A stretch of DNA of 16,135 nucleotides, from assembly GCA_035286585.1 (NCBI GenBank), contig DATEDC010000152.1, positions 1-16,135 on the forward strand. Direction: 5' to 3'. Positions 1 to 7,451 of the stretch are shown here, one piece after another (position 1 is the first letter of the stretch; every line of letters starts with the position of its first letter). A program made the translations under genes and the position numbers. The notes beneath the pieces were generated by a model, which saw only the letters and a program-made list of their open reading frames with translations, made no database searches and had not been told where the DNA came from. This DNA comes from DSOS01 sp035286585 (GTDB lineage: Bacteria > Chloroflexota > Anaerolineae > Anaerolineales > UBA4823).

Positions 1-1781
1 CAGCCGGTCTGGGGACGGGTGAGGGCGGCATCTATCTCGGTGACAAGCTGTGCATAAGTGCTTTCTGAGATCACACCATCCTTAAGCAGCCCAGAAATTG
101 CGCTGCGCTGAGCGCGCAGCGCCTCCCTGCGGGCTGTGTCCAGCTCCTCAGCTTCCACCTTCGGATCCGTAGTCATCACCTCCCGGACCGCATCCACCAG
201 GGTGCGGTTATACTCTTCCAGCAGCGGTTGGACCAGCTTCCAGGTGTGCTCCGAGATAAGCCCCTGGTAGTGGCGCCGTTCCAGGTGCTCGTAGGCTACC
301 CGGTTGGCGACTGCACGGGCATGGCGGCGCTCGTATTCCTCCTGCGCTTCGTCGCGTTCGATCAAACCCAGCCGGCGCACCAATGTCTTCATGCTGAATC
401 CGGGCACCAGCAGGGTGAACAACACCACGCCGAATGCCATGACCTGGATCTGGTCGCTAACCTGGGGAAGCTTATCGGGCAAGCTGAGCGCAAGGGCGAG
501 CGAAATTGCCCCGCGCAGACCGCCCCAGTAGAGGACGTGCCGCCATTTCCCGGGGATCTGGCGCTCGATTTGGGAGAGACCATAGACTCCGACGGCGCGC
601 GCTGCCAGGATGGCGAAGATAGCCCAGAGGATCAACACCCAATTCTCAAACAACACTGTCAGCTCGATTTGCAAGCCGATCAACAGGAAGATGAAGGAGT
701 TTGCCAGGAAAGCGGCGTATTCCCAGAAATTGAAAACCACGATCCTGGTGGTGGGGGACATGCCGCGCGGGCCGATATTTCCATTGACCAGTCCCGCTGC
801 CACGACCGCCAGCACGCCGCTGACGCCAAGGATCTCTCCAATCAGGTATGCGCCGTAAGCCAGGACGCTGGTCAGGGTGGTTTCGATGAGATAATCGTCG
901 ATGCGGCTGATCAGTTGCGAGACGACGGTGCCCAAAATGACGCCTACGACCAACCCGCCTCCGGCCACGCGGATAAAATCGATCAGGCTGTTAAGCAGGT
1001 TGAACTCCGCCAGACCAACCACTGCGGTCGTCACCATCAGGTCAAAGACCACAATGGCGGTGCCATCATTGAAAAGGCTCTCGCCTTCCAGCAACACCTG
1101 GAGCTGTTTTGGCACGCCCATGGCGCGGAACAGGGCAACCACGGAAACCGGGTCGGTCGCCGAGACCAGGGCGCCAAACACCAAGGCGACCGGCAGTACC
1201 AGACCAGTCCCCCAGGCGACGATGCCCCCCACAATGAGGGTGGTGAGGATCACGCCAGGCACAGCCAGGACCAGGATGGGCGCCAGATTGTAACGCAGAT
1301 CATAGAAATTGAGGTGAAAGGCGGCTTCGAAGATAAGTGGGGGCACCAGTAAGGCCAGGATCAGGTTTGGGGAGATACTGACCTGCACCGGGCTGCGCAA
1401 AGCGAGCACCAGGCCCATTAATACCAATCCCACCGTGTAAGGCACACGCAGGCGATGAGCAGCGATCCCCACTAAAATCGCCAAGAACAGCATGCCGATG
1501 ATGATTTCCTCGATGAGCAGGAACTGCTCTTCTTCTAATTCGGCCTGGGTGAGTTGCTCCTCTTCAGGAAGCGCCCGATCTTCAGCAGGCTGAGGAAATG
1601 GCGTGCCGTTCTGTTCGAGCGAAAAGATGGGCGAATCGATCTCTTCAGCAAGTTCGAGGAGCTTTTGAGATTCTGCAGCAGAACAGGCAGTGAGCGCCAG
1701 CAGGCAGGCGAACAGCGACAGCAGGAGTAAAGCCAGGCGCTTGAGGCGAGAAGACGGCGATGGGTTGGATAAATAGCTCAT
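1..1781 (-). CDS. CPA1-family Na+/H+ (cation/proton) antiporter with lipoprotein-like N-terminus, 3' end outside window
   Basis: Membrane antiporter exchanging protons for Na+ (or K+), for pH and salt homeostasis. I read 593 codons from an ATG preceded by AGGA at a 7-nt spacing; the gene leaves the left edge without a stop. Residues 92-465 are hydrophobic and contain family hallmarks: ATDP with D210, the EGESLFNDG motif with N238 and D239 (the ion-binding Asn-Asp pair in this family), and GGLRGAIS with R423. Residues 466-593 form a charged, helical cytoplasmic tail. Oddly, residues 14-33 look like a lipoprotein signal peptide (Arg/Lys, hydrophobic core, lipobox L-T-A-C at 30-33), followed by about 55 acidic residues before the first transporter helix. 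The membrane core makes the family call firm; the ion is not decided. The closest named relatives are NhaP-type proteins. Confidence 0.9.
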   Translation of the reverse strand, partial: MSYLSNPSPSSRLKRLALLLLSLFACLLALTACSAAESQKLLELAEEIDSPIFSLEQNGTPFPQPAEDRALPEEEQLTQAELEEEQFLLIEEIIIGMLFLAILVGIAAHRLRVPYTVGLVLMGLVLALRSPVQVSISPNLILALLVPPLIFEAAFHLNFYDLRYNLAPILVLAVPGVILTTLIVGGIVAWGTGLVLPVALVFGALVSATDPVSVVALFRAMGVPKQLQVLLEGESLFNDGTAIVVFDLMVTTAVVGLAEFNLLNSLIDFIRVAGGGLVVGVILGTVVSQLISRIDDYLIETTLTSVLAYGAYLIGEILGVSGVLAVVAAGLVNGNIGPRGMSPTTRIVVFNFWEYAAFLANSFIFLLIGLQIELTVLFENWVLILWAIFAILAARAVGVYGLSQIERQIPGKWRHVLYWGGLRGAISLALALSLPDKLPQVSDQIQVMAFGVVLFTLLVPGFSMKTLVRRLGLIERDEAQEEYERRHARAVANRVAYEHLERRHYQGLISEHTWKLVQPLLEEYNRTLVDAVREVMTTDPKVEAEELDTARREALRAQRSAISGLLKDGVISESTYAQLVTEIDAALTRPQTG

Positions 1782-1866
1782 GCGGCGATCCTGCCTGACG
1801 GCGCAGCGAGCCAGGCTTATTTATTGTAATCCAAGAGGTAATCTGGTGGGGGAGAGTTGGGCGGAT

Positions 1867-2877
1867 TTACGCTGGTTCTTTGGGCGCCTGCTGCCTGAAT
1901 GGTAGCGTGACGACTCTCGCCCTCAGGCCCGGGTCGCCGGGTTCGGCTGAGGCGGTGAGGGTTGTGCCAGGGGCGTGGTAGGGGCGCCTGACGATCGCCA
2001 GGGCAATCTGGCCGAAAGTGGGAGAGGCGACCACGCTGGTAGCTGTTCCCACCGGCTTCCCCTCCGCCCACAGCCGCTCGCCGGGGGGGATGGCGGCTTC
2101 CAGATGCAAGCCGACCAGGTGTTGGGTGATTTTATCGTAGGTAACCTGCCTGGCGATGATCTCCTGACCCGTATAGCAGCCTTTGTCTGCGGCTACTGTC
2201 CATGCCAGGCCAGCTTCGAGGGGGGTATATTGTTCGTTGAGCTCCGCTCCTGCGCCGGGCAATCCCGCCTCGAGGCGCAATATCTGGTAGATTTCTGATG
2301 AAAGCTCTTCCGCCTGGTGAGCGCGCAGAGCTGCCTGAAGCGCCTGGGCCTGCTCCGCGTGAGCCAGGAGCAGATAGCCTTTGCCGATCAAGCCTCTGCG
2401 CCCAATCGCTCTGATCTGTGCTTCGTTGAACCGGGCGAGGATAACTTCATCCAGCTCAGGGGCATGCTCAAATCCCAGCTTGCGGAGCAGCGCGCCGGCG
2501 TTAGGGCCATCCAGCTCGATCTGTGCGTATTCCTGGCTCAGGTCCTGGAGGGAGACTTTATCCATGAAAAAGATGCGGCTTTTTAGGAACCGGGCAGTGC
2601 TGGCTGCGTACCCGGGAAGGGTAAGCACGTCGATACCTGAACCTTCCTGGCACAGGCGGAGTACATCCAGAATCCTGGCGGCTGGATTCACCAGCACGGT
2701 GACTAGCGAACGGGAAGGGCTGAGCAGATCGACATCATTGGTGGTCTGGCGCTGAAGGAAGGCGAGCTGATCGGGACCTTCCACCCTGAGTACGCCGCCG
2801 TCCCTGATATCGAAGAAAACCACGCCTTGGAGAGCGGCCTGGTAGGCGCTATCGGACTGGTCGGTTGTGATTGCCAT
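1867..2877 (-). CDS. ygfZ: YgfZ/GcvT-type folate-binding protein
   Basis: 336-residue protein of the YgfZ family, related to the glycine-cleavage T protein. Family members bind tetrahydrofolate and help maintain or repair some iron-sulfur enzymes. The diagnostic motif K-G-C-Y-T-G-Q-E is at residues 232-239 with the conserved C234. The N-terminal part (about 15-130) matches the GcvT-like fold, with FLQRQTTNDV near 40-49, and the C-terminal barrel has the expected GxATS-type turn. Length is normal. The start is secure: GAGGAGGT lies 5 nt before the ATG. It follows ftsH on the same strand with an 86-bp gap holding a strong inverted repeat, so readthrough from ftsH is probably limited. The cytoplasmic role is taken from the family; no local neighbour is an obvious iron-sulfur client. 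Confidence 0.88.
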   Translation of the reverse strand: MAITTDQSDSAYQAALQGVVFFDIRDGGVLRVEGPDQLAFLQRQTTNDVDLLSPSRSLVTVLVNPAARILDVLRLCQEGSGIDVLTLPGYAASTARFLKSRIFFMDKVSLQDLSQEYAQIELDGPNAGALLRKLGFEHAPELDEVILARFNEAQIRAIGRRGLIGKGYLLLAHAEQAQALQAALRAHQAEELSSEIYQILRLEAGLPGAGAELNEQYTPLEAGLAWTVAADKGCYTGQEIIARQVTYDKITQHLVGLHLEAAIPPGERLWAEGKPVGTATSVVASPTFGQIALAIVRRPYHAPGTTLTASAEPGDPGLRARVVTLPFRQQAPKEPA

Positions 2878-2902
2878 TAGGCACCTCCTCGTTGATTAAA
2901 CG

Positions 2903-2945
2903 AAAAGCGTAAAACGTAGCCGCGGCGCTCACGTTTTACGCTTTT
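2903..2945 (-). terminator. Perfect 15-bp inverted repeat, probable ftsH terminator or attenuator
   Basis: Arms AAAAGCGTAAAACGT (2903-2917) and its exact complement (2931-2945) flank a 13-nt GC-rich loop. On the minus strand the stem begins 19 nt after the ftsH stop codon and ends in TTTT, then CGTTTAAT. The stem is A/T-rich at both ends, so it could also work in the opposite direction. It stops only about 13 nt before the ygfZ ribosome-binding site, so it could limit readthrough into ygfZ. Terminator function is inferred from shape and position. Confidence 0.6.
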
Positions 2946-2963
2946 ATATCCCCAACCCGAACT

Positions 2964-4832
2964 TCAAGCCACAATGGCTTGGGGAACCGGCGTACCGTTA
3001 TTCTTGGGAACCGGCGGCGGGAAAATGGATTCAAACTCCTCCCGAGTGATCGTCTCCACTTCAAGCAGGCGTTGAGCGACTAGATCGAGCTTATCCCGGT
3101 ATCGAATCAAAATCGCCCTGGCTCTTTCGTGGGCATCGTTGACCAACTGGCGCACTTCCTGATCGATCTGTTCTGCAACTGCTTCGGAGTAATCTCGCTG
3201 CTCGGAGATTTCACGGCCGAGGAAGATGAGCTCCTCTTTTTGCCCGTAAACCATCGGTCCCAGGGCTGAGCTCATGCCCAGCCGGGTGACCATGGCCCGC
3301 GCCAGCCGGGTAACCCTTTCCAAGTCGTTGGAGGCACCGGAGGTGATATCGTCGAATACCAGCTCTTCTGCAGCGCGCCCACCCAAAAGCCCGATCATAT
3401 CCGCGATCAGCTTCTTGCGCGGCATCAGGGTGCGGTCCTCTTCGGGCAGGGTCATTGTGTAGCCGCCAGCCATACCCCGGGCGATAATAGAAACCTTGTG
3501 GACCGGATCCGCCTCGGGGAGAGCGGTCATCACGATGGCGTGACCGGCTTCGTGGTAAGCGACGATGCGCTTTTCTTCGGCGCTGATCAGGCGGCTTTTA
3601 CGCTCGGGACCCGCGATCACGCGCTCGATGGCTTCTTCCAGCTCGTTATGTCCAATCATCTTCTTATTGCGCCTGGCAGCCAGGATGGCGCCTTCATTGA
3701 CCAGGTTTTCCAGGTCCGCGCCGACAAACCCCGGCGTGGAGCGAGCCAGCACGCCCAGGTCTACATCCGGGGCGAGCGGCTTACCCTTCACATGAACGCG
3801 CAGGATGGCTTCTCGACCGCGCATGTCGGGTCGGTCCAGGATCACGCGGCGGTCGAAGCGCCCCGGGCGGAGCAGAGCGGGGTCGAGGATATCAGGACGG
3901 TTGGTGGCAGCGACGATAATCACGTTGGTATCGGTGTCAAATCCATCCATCTCGACCAGCATCTGGTTGAGGGTTTGCTCGCGCTCGTCATGGCTGCCGC
4001 CCAGGCCAGCGCCGCGCTGGCGGCCGACGGCGTCGATCTCATCCACGAAAACGATGCACGGTGAATGGCGCTTGGCCTGATCGAATAGATCGCGCACCCG
4101 GCTGGCGCCGACGCCAACGAACATTTCGACGAACTCGGAGCCGGAGATAGAGAAGAAGGGCACACCCGCCTCGCCAGAGACCGCTTTAGCCAGCAAAGTT
4201 TTGCCCGTGCCTGGCGGGCCGACCAGCAGAACGCCTTTAGGGATGCGCGCCCCAAGCGAGATGAACTTTTCCGGCTCGCGCAGGAACTCGACCACCTCTT
4301 CCAGCTCTTCCTTGGCCTCCTCAACGCCAGCTACGTCTTCAAAGGTCACTGTGGGCTGGTCGCCGGTGAACATGCGGGCGCGTGATTTTCCAAAGGAAAG
4401 CGCGGCGTTGTTGCTGCCCTGCGCCTGGCGAAAGACAAACCAGAATACGCCGGCCAGGATGATAAAAGGTAGCACGTACCCCAGGACGGTGGCGATGCTC
4501 AACCAAGCGCTGGGCGGCTTGATCTCGATTTCAACTTCTTTAGGATTTAGCTGTTCTGGGCTGACGCCGAGAGCGATGAGCTGGTCAACCAGGGTCGCAT
4601 TAGCCTCAATATTCGCGGTGCCTTCTTTGCCGTCCGAATAAACGACGCGCAGCCGGTTACCATCGGCTACAATGCGTTTTACCTTTCCGCTTTGAATATC
4701 CGCCGCAAGCTGGTTAATGGCGATAATATCTTGTCCCGTAGACTGCTGGTTAAAATTGTAAACCACCATCACGATGATGGCGATGAAGAGCAGAATATAA
4801 ATAATCGAAGATCTATTGCGGGTTGGATTCAC
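2964..4832 (-). CDS. ftsH: ATP-dependent zinc metalloprotease FtsH
   Basis: Membrane-anchored AAA+ protease that degrades misassembled membrane proteins and selected regulators. Numbering from the GTG start: membrane helix at about 10-25, extracytoplasmic FtsH_ext domain, second helix at about 110-134, Walker A GPPGTGKT at 205-212, Walker B with DEID at about 264-267, second region of homology RPGRFDR at 322-328, zinc site HEAGH at 427-431, and third ligand D503 in the TSGASND stretch. All catalytic residues are present. I chose GTG at 4832, 622 residues, because GGAGGT lies 4 nt upstream. A TTG at 4853 would add seven residues but has no ribosome-binding site. The C-terminus is short and proline-rich. 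An extended -10 promoter lies about 40 bp upstream. Confidence 0.97.
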   Translation of the reverse strand: MNPTRNRSSIIYILLFIAIIVMVVYNFNQQSTGQDIIAINQLAADIQSGKVKRIVADGNRLRVVYSDGKEGTANIEANATLVDQLIALGVSPEQLNPKEVEIEIKPPSAWLSIATVLGYVLPFIILAGVFWFVFRQAQGSNNAALSFGKSRARMFTGDQPTVTFEDVAGVEEAKEELEEVVEFLREPEKFISLGARIPKGVLLVGPPGTGKTLLAKAVSGEAGVPFFSISGSEFVEMFVGVGASRVRDLFDQAKRHSPCIVFVDEIDAVGRQRGAGLGGSHDEREQTLNQMLVEMDGFDTDTNVIIVAATNRPDILDPALLRPGRFDRRVILDRPDMRGREAILRVHVKGKPLAPDVDLGVLARSTPGFVGADLENLVNEGAILAARRNKKMIGHNELEEAIERVIAGPERKSRLISAEEKRIVAYHEAGHAIVMTALPEADPVHKVSIIARGMAGGYTMTLPEEDRTLMPRKKLIADMIGLLGGRAAEELVFDDITSGASNDLERVTRLARAMVTRLGMSSALGPMVYGQKEELIFLGREISEQRDYSEAVAEQIDQEVRQLVNDAHERARAILIRYRDKLDLVAQRLLEVETITREEFESIFPPPVPKNNGTPVPQAIVA

Positions 4833-4872
4833 AGATACCTCCAAAAGAGACAATCCGCATTTTTATATTTCG

Positions 4873-4881
4873 ATTATACCA
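4873..4881 (-). promoter_or_regulatory. Extended -10 promoter for ftsH
   Basis: Minus-strand TGG-TATAAT: a perfect TATAAT (4873-4878) with the TGn extension just upstream (4879-4881). No good TTGACA is seen 16-18 bp further upstream, as is usual for extended -10 promoters. It sits 41 bp before the ftsH GTG, giving a leader of about 35 nt. This suggests ftsH can be transcribed independently of fabH. Confidence 0.55.
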
Positions 4882-4936
4882 ACCATTAGCCCATGCTGGT
4901 AGCCATGGGGAGGTTATTTTTATATTTCTAACATCG

Positions 4937-4965
4937 CTCTAACAATTACTGGAGAACGGTTAGAG
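4937..4965 (-). repeat. 7-bp inverted repeat spanning the fabH stop codon
   Basis: CTCTAAC (4937-4943) and GTTAGAG (4959-4965) are perfect complements around a 15-nt spacer, and the fabH TAA lies within the right arm. It is followed on the minus strand by an A/T-rich stretch but no uninterrupted T run, so it is at best a weak terminator for fabH. The 10-bp palindrome GAGATATCTC (4963-4972) overlaps it. It may be chance. Confidence 0.3.
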
Positions 4966-6069
4966 ATATCTCCCCCAGATCAAGCCCTCGATGCGGCGCA
5001 TTAAACGGCGCAGGATCGAGCGCAGCCTGGCCCAGGCGCGGTAGCTGGGCGGCAGATAGCGCTTGCGGCGGACGGCCACCGGAGCGGTCCATTGGGCTAC
5101 GGCGGCGCCCCAGGTGAGGCCGGCTCCGAAGCCGACAAAGACGATCTTGTCGCCTGGTTGCAAGCGGCCGTCCTTGAACGCCTCACAGGTGGCGATCGGG
5201 ATCGAGGCGGTCGAGGTGTTGCCGTAGCGATCCACATTGCTGACCACCTTCTCCATGGGAAAATCCAGCCCGCGGGCAGCAGCTTCAATGATGCGTTGAT
5301 TGGCCTGGTGGGGGATGATCAGGTCAACATCTTGCATTTCGAGTTTGGCATCGGCGACGGCTTCTTGAGTCGCCTGGATCATGACGCGGGTTGCGAAGCG
5401 GTACACTTCTCGCCCATTCATATGGATGTAATGCAATCCCTGGGCTACTGTCTCAGCCGTGGTGGGTATGCGGCTGCCGCCGGCGGGAATGTAGAGCGAA
5501 TTTCCGCCCGAACCATCGGAGCGCATCACCGCAGACAACACCCCGCCCGGCTCGTAGCTCATCTGGAGGACAAAGGCGCCGGCGCCATCCCCGAATAAGA
5601 TGCAGGTGTTGCGGTCCTGCCAGTTGGTAAGGCGCGAGAGCGTCTCGGCTCCGATGACCAGGGCGTTATCGATCGCGCCGGATTGGATGGCCTGGGCGGC
5701 CATATTCACCGCATAGATGAAGCCAGTGCAGGCCGCGGAGAGGTCAAAAGCGCCAGCTTTCTTAGCGCCAATCTGATCTTGCACCACGCAGGCGGTGGCG
5801 GGAAACAAGTATTCCGGCGATGAAGTGGCAACCACGATCAGGTCGACCTCGCTCGGCTTGAGATCGGCCACCTCCAGGGCTTTGAGGGCGGCGTCGGTTG
5901 CCAGCGATGCGCTGGACTGATCCTGGGAGGCGATCCGGCGCTCGCGGATGCCGGTGCGGCTGACGATCCACTCGTCGCTGGTATCCACCATGCGGGCGAT
6001 CTCCTCGTTGGTGAGAACCTTTTCAGGAACAGCCATCCCCCATCCGGTGATGTGGGCAAAGCGGGTCAT
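4960..6069 (-). CDS. fabH: Beta-ketoacyl-ACP synthase III (FabH) with basic C-terminal extension
   Basis: Catalyses the first condensation of type II fatty-acid synthesis, joining an acyl-CoA primer to malonyl-ACP. The catalytic triad is intact: C114 in LSAACTGF, H254 in PHQANQR, N284 in RYGNTSTAS. The typical GFGAGLTWGA ending is at 313-322. I start at ATG 6069 (369 residues) because GGAGG lies 7 nt upstream, and this ATG overlaps the fabF stop as ATGA, implying translational coupling. Upstream in-frame residues do not resemble FabH. FabH proteins are usually about 310-335 residues; here about 40 extra residues follow the core, rich in Arg and aromatic residues (RRKRYLPPSY onward) with possible amphipathic-helix character. 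The tail has no known function. Cytoplasmic. Confidence 0.95.
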   Translation of the reverse strand: MTRFAHITGWGMAVPEKVLTNEEIARMVDTSDEWIVSRTGIRERRIASQDQSSASLATDAALKALEVADLKPSEVDLIVVATSSPEYLFPATACVVQDQIGAKKAGAFDLSAACTGFIYAVNMAAQAIQSGAIDNALVIGAETLSRLTNWQDRNTCILFGDGAGAFVLQMSYEPGGVLSAVMRSDGSGGNSLYIPAGGSRIPTTAETVAQGLHYIHMNGREVYRFATRVMIQATQEAVADAKLEMQDVDLIIPHQANQRIIEAAARGLDFPMEKVVSNVDRYGNTSTASIPIATCEAFKDGRLQPGDKIVFVGFGAGLTWGAAVAQWTAPVAVRRKRYLPPSYRAWARLRSILRRLMRRIEGLIWGRYL

Positions 6070-7364
6070 GCAGCAGCCTCCGTAAACCGGCTCAGGATGA
6101 TGGTGGCATTGTGACCACCGAAGCCGAATGAATTGGACATAATATGATTGACCCGGGCAGGGCGGGATGTATTGGGCACGTAATCCAGATCGCATTCCGG
6201 GTCGGGGTATTCGTAATTAATCGTGGGCGGCAGACATTGGGTGAGAATCGACTGTACGCAGATGGCGGCCTCAAGAGCGCCGGAAGCCCCCAACAGGTGC
6301 CCCGTCATCGACTTGGTGGAAGAAACAGGGACCTGGTACGCCTGCTCACCGAAGGCGGCTTTGATCGCTGCGGTCTCGCTTTTATCGTTCAGCGGGGTGC
6401 TGGTCCCATGGGCGTTGATATAGTCAATGCTGGCAGTGTCTATACCTGCGTTCTCCAGCGCCAGGCGCATGCACAAAGCCGCGCCGGCGCCATTCTCGGC
6501 GGGCGCGGAGATATGGTAGGCATCGTTCGTCGTGCCGTAGCCGGTGACTTCAGCCAGGATGCGAGCGCCACGCGCAAGCGCGTGTTCGAGCTTTTCGAGA
6601 ACCAGTACGGCTGAGCCTTCACCCATTACAAAGCCGTCTCGCTTCAGGTCGAAGGGGCGCGAGGCGCGCTGGGGCTCTTCATTATAGGTGGAAAGCGCGG
6701 TCATCACCGTCAAGCCGGCCATGGCGACAGGGATGATGGTAGCCTCACTCCCGCCGGCAAACATTACTTCTGCCTCGCCGCGGCGGATCACTTCGGCTGC
6801 TTCGCCAATTGCATTCGTGCCAGAGGCGCAGGCAGTGACCACAGCCATGTTTGGGCCGCGCACACCCAGGGTGATGGCGATCATGCTGGCGCTCGCATCG
6901 GGGATCATCATTGGCACCAGGAAAGGGCTCACTCTCAACGGGCCGCGTTCATTAAAGACCCGAATCTGTTCAACCAGGATTCCCAAACCGCCAATTCCGG
7001 TTCCGATAGTAACGCCAATCCGATCCCGGTTCCCATCGTGGATATCCAAGCCGGAATCCTGGCGAGCCTGCTCTGCAGCGGCCAGGGCAAATTGGGTGAA
7101 GCGGTCCATGCGGCGGGCTTCGCGATTGCCGAACAGCGCCGCGCTGTCAAAGCTTTTCACCTCGGCGGCGATTTTAACCTTGTGATCGGAGGTGTCGTAC
7201 TGACTGATGCGATCGACTCCGGAATTTCCGGCGCTGATGTTTCGCCACATGATCGGGATGTCGTTTCCAACCGGGCAAATGCATCCCATACCGGTGATAA
7301 CGACCCGCTTCCGCAGAGTGTCTTGTTCTGGAACATGGCTATTTTGAATGTGTGAATTATTCAT
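6066..7364 (-). CDS. fabF: Beta-ketoacyl-ACP synthase II (FabF)
   Basis: Elongating condensing enzyme of type II fatty-acid synthesis, adding two-carbon units from malonyl-ACP. The Cys-His-His active site is complete: C179 in TACASGTN, H319 in NAHGTSTP, and H356 with K351 in TKSMTGHLLGASG. The GFGGHNAT signature is at the C-terminus. At 432 residues it is about 15-20 longer than typical FabF because of a hydrophilic N-terminal stretch before RVVITGMG at 20-27. No clear ribosome-binding site precedes ATG 7364, so the exact start is uncertain and a later one cannot be excluded. The stop overlaps the fabH start by 4 bp. No fabD, fabG or acpP is present here, so this is a two-gene condensing-enzyme unit rather than a full fab cluster. 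Confidence 0.95.
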   Translation of the reverse strand: MNNSHIQNSHVPEQDTLRKRVVITGMGCICPVGNDIPIMWRNISAGNSGVDRISQYDTSDHKVKIAAEVKSFDSAALFGNREARRMDRFTQFALAAAEQARQDSGLDIHDGNRDRIGVTIGTGIGGLGILVEQIRVFNERGPLRVSPFLVPMMIPDASASMIAITLGVRGPNMAVVTACASGTNAIGEAAEVIRRGEAEVMFAGGSEATIIPVAMAGLTVMTALSTYNEEPQRASRPFDLKRDGFVMGEGSAVLVLEKLEHALARGARILAEVTGYGTTNDAYHISAPAENGAGAALCMRLALENAGIDTASIDYINAHGTSTPLNDKSETAAIKAAFGEQAYQVPVSSTKSMTGHLLGASGALEAAICVQSILTQCLPPTINYEYPDPECDLDYVPNTSRPARVNHIMSNSFGFGGHNATIILSRFTEAAA

Positions 7365-7451
7365 TGGCGGTTACAACTCGCGTAGACAACATCGTATTGG
7401 AATTTATAACACCGCCGCCATCCATTGGAGGCGGATGAGAATTCGATCCGT

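Noticed and set aside
228..1352. Long open frame of 374 codons on the plus strand
   Set aside because: It is antiparallel to the antiporter gene, rich in His, Gln and Asp with no recognisable domain, and has no ribosome-binding site. The minus-strand frame has the CPA1 motifs.
3498..4064. 188-codon open frame on the plus strand
   Set aside because: It lies wholly inside ftsH on the opposite strand and shows no domain; it is a by-product of the codon bias of ftsH.
4960..6195. FabH reading frame extended by 42 residues upstream of 6069
   Set aside because: The extra residues do not resemble FabH and lie inside the fabF 3' end. The ATG at 6069 has a good ribosome-binding site and an ATGA overlap.
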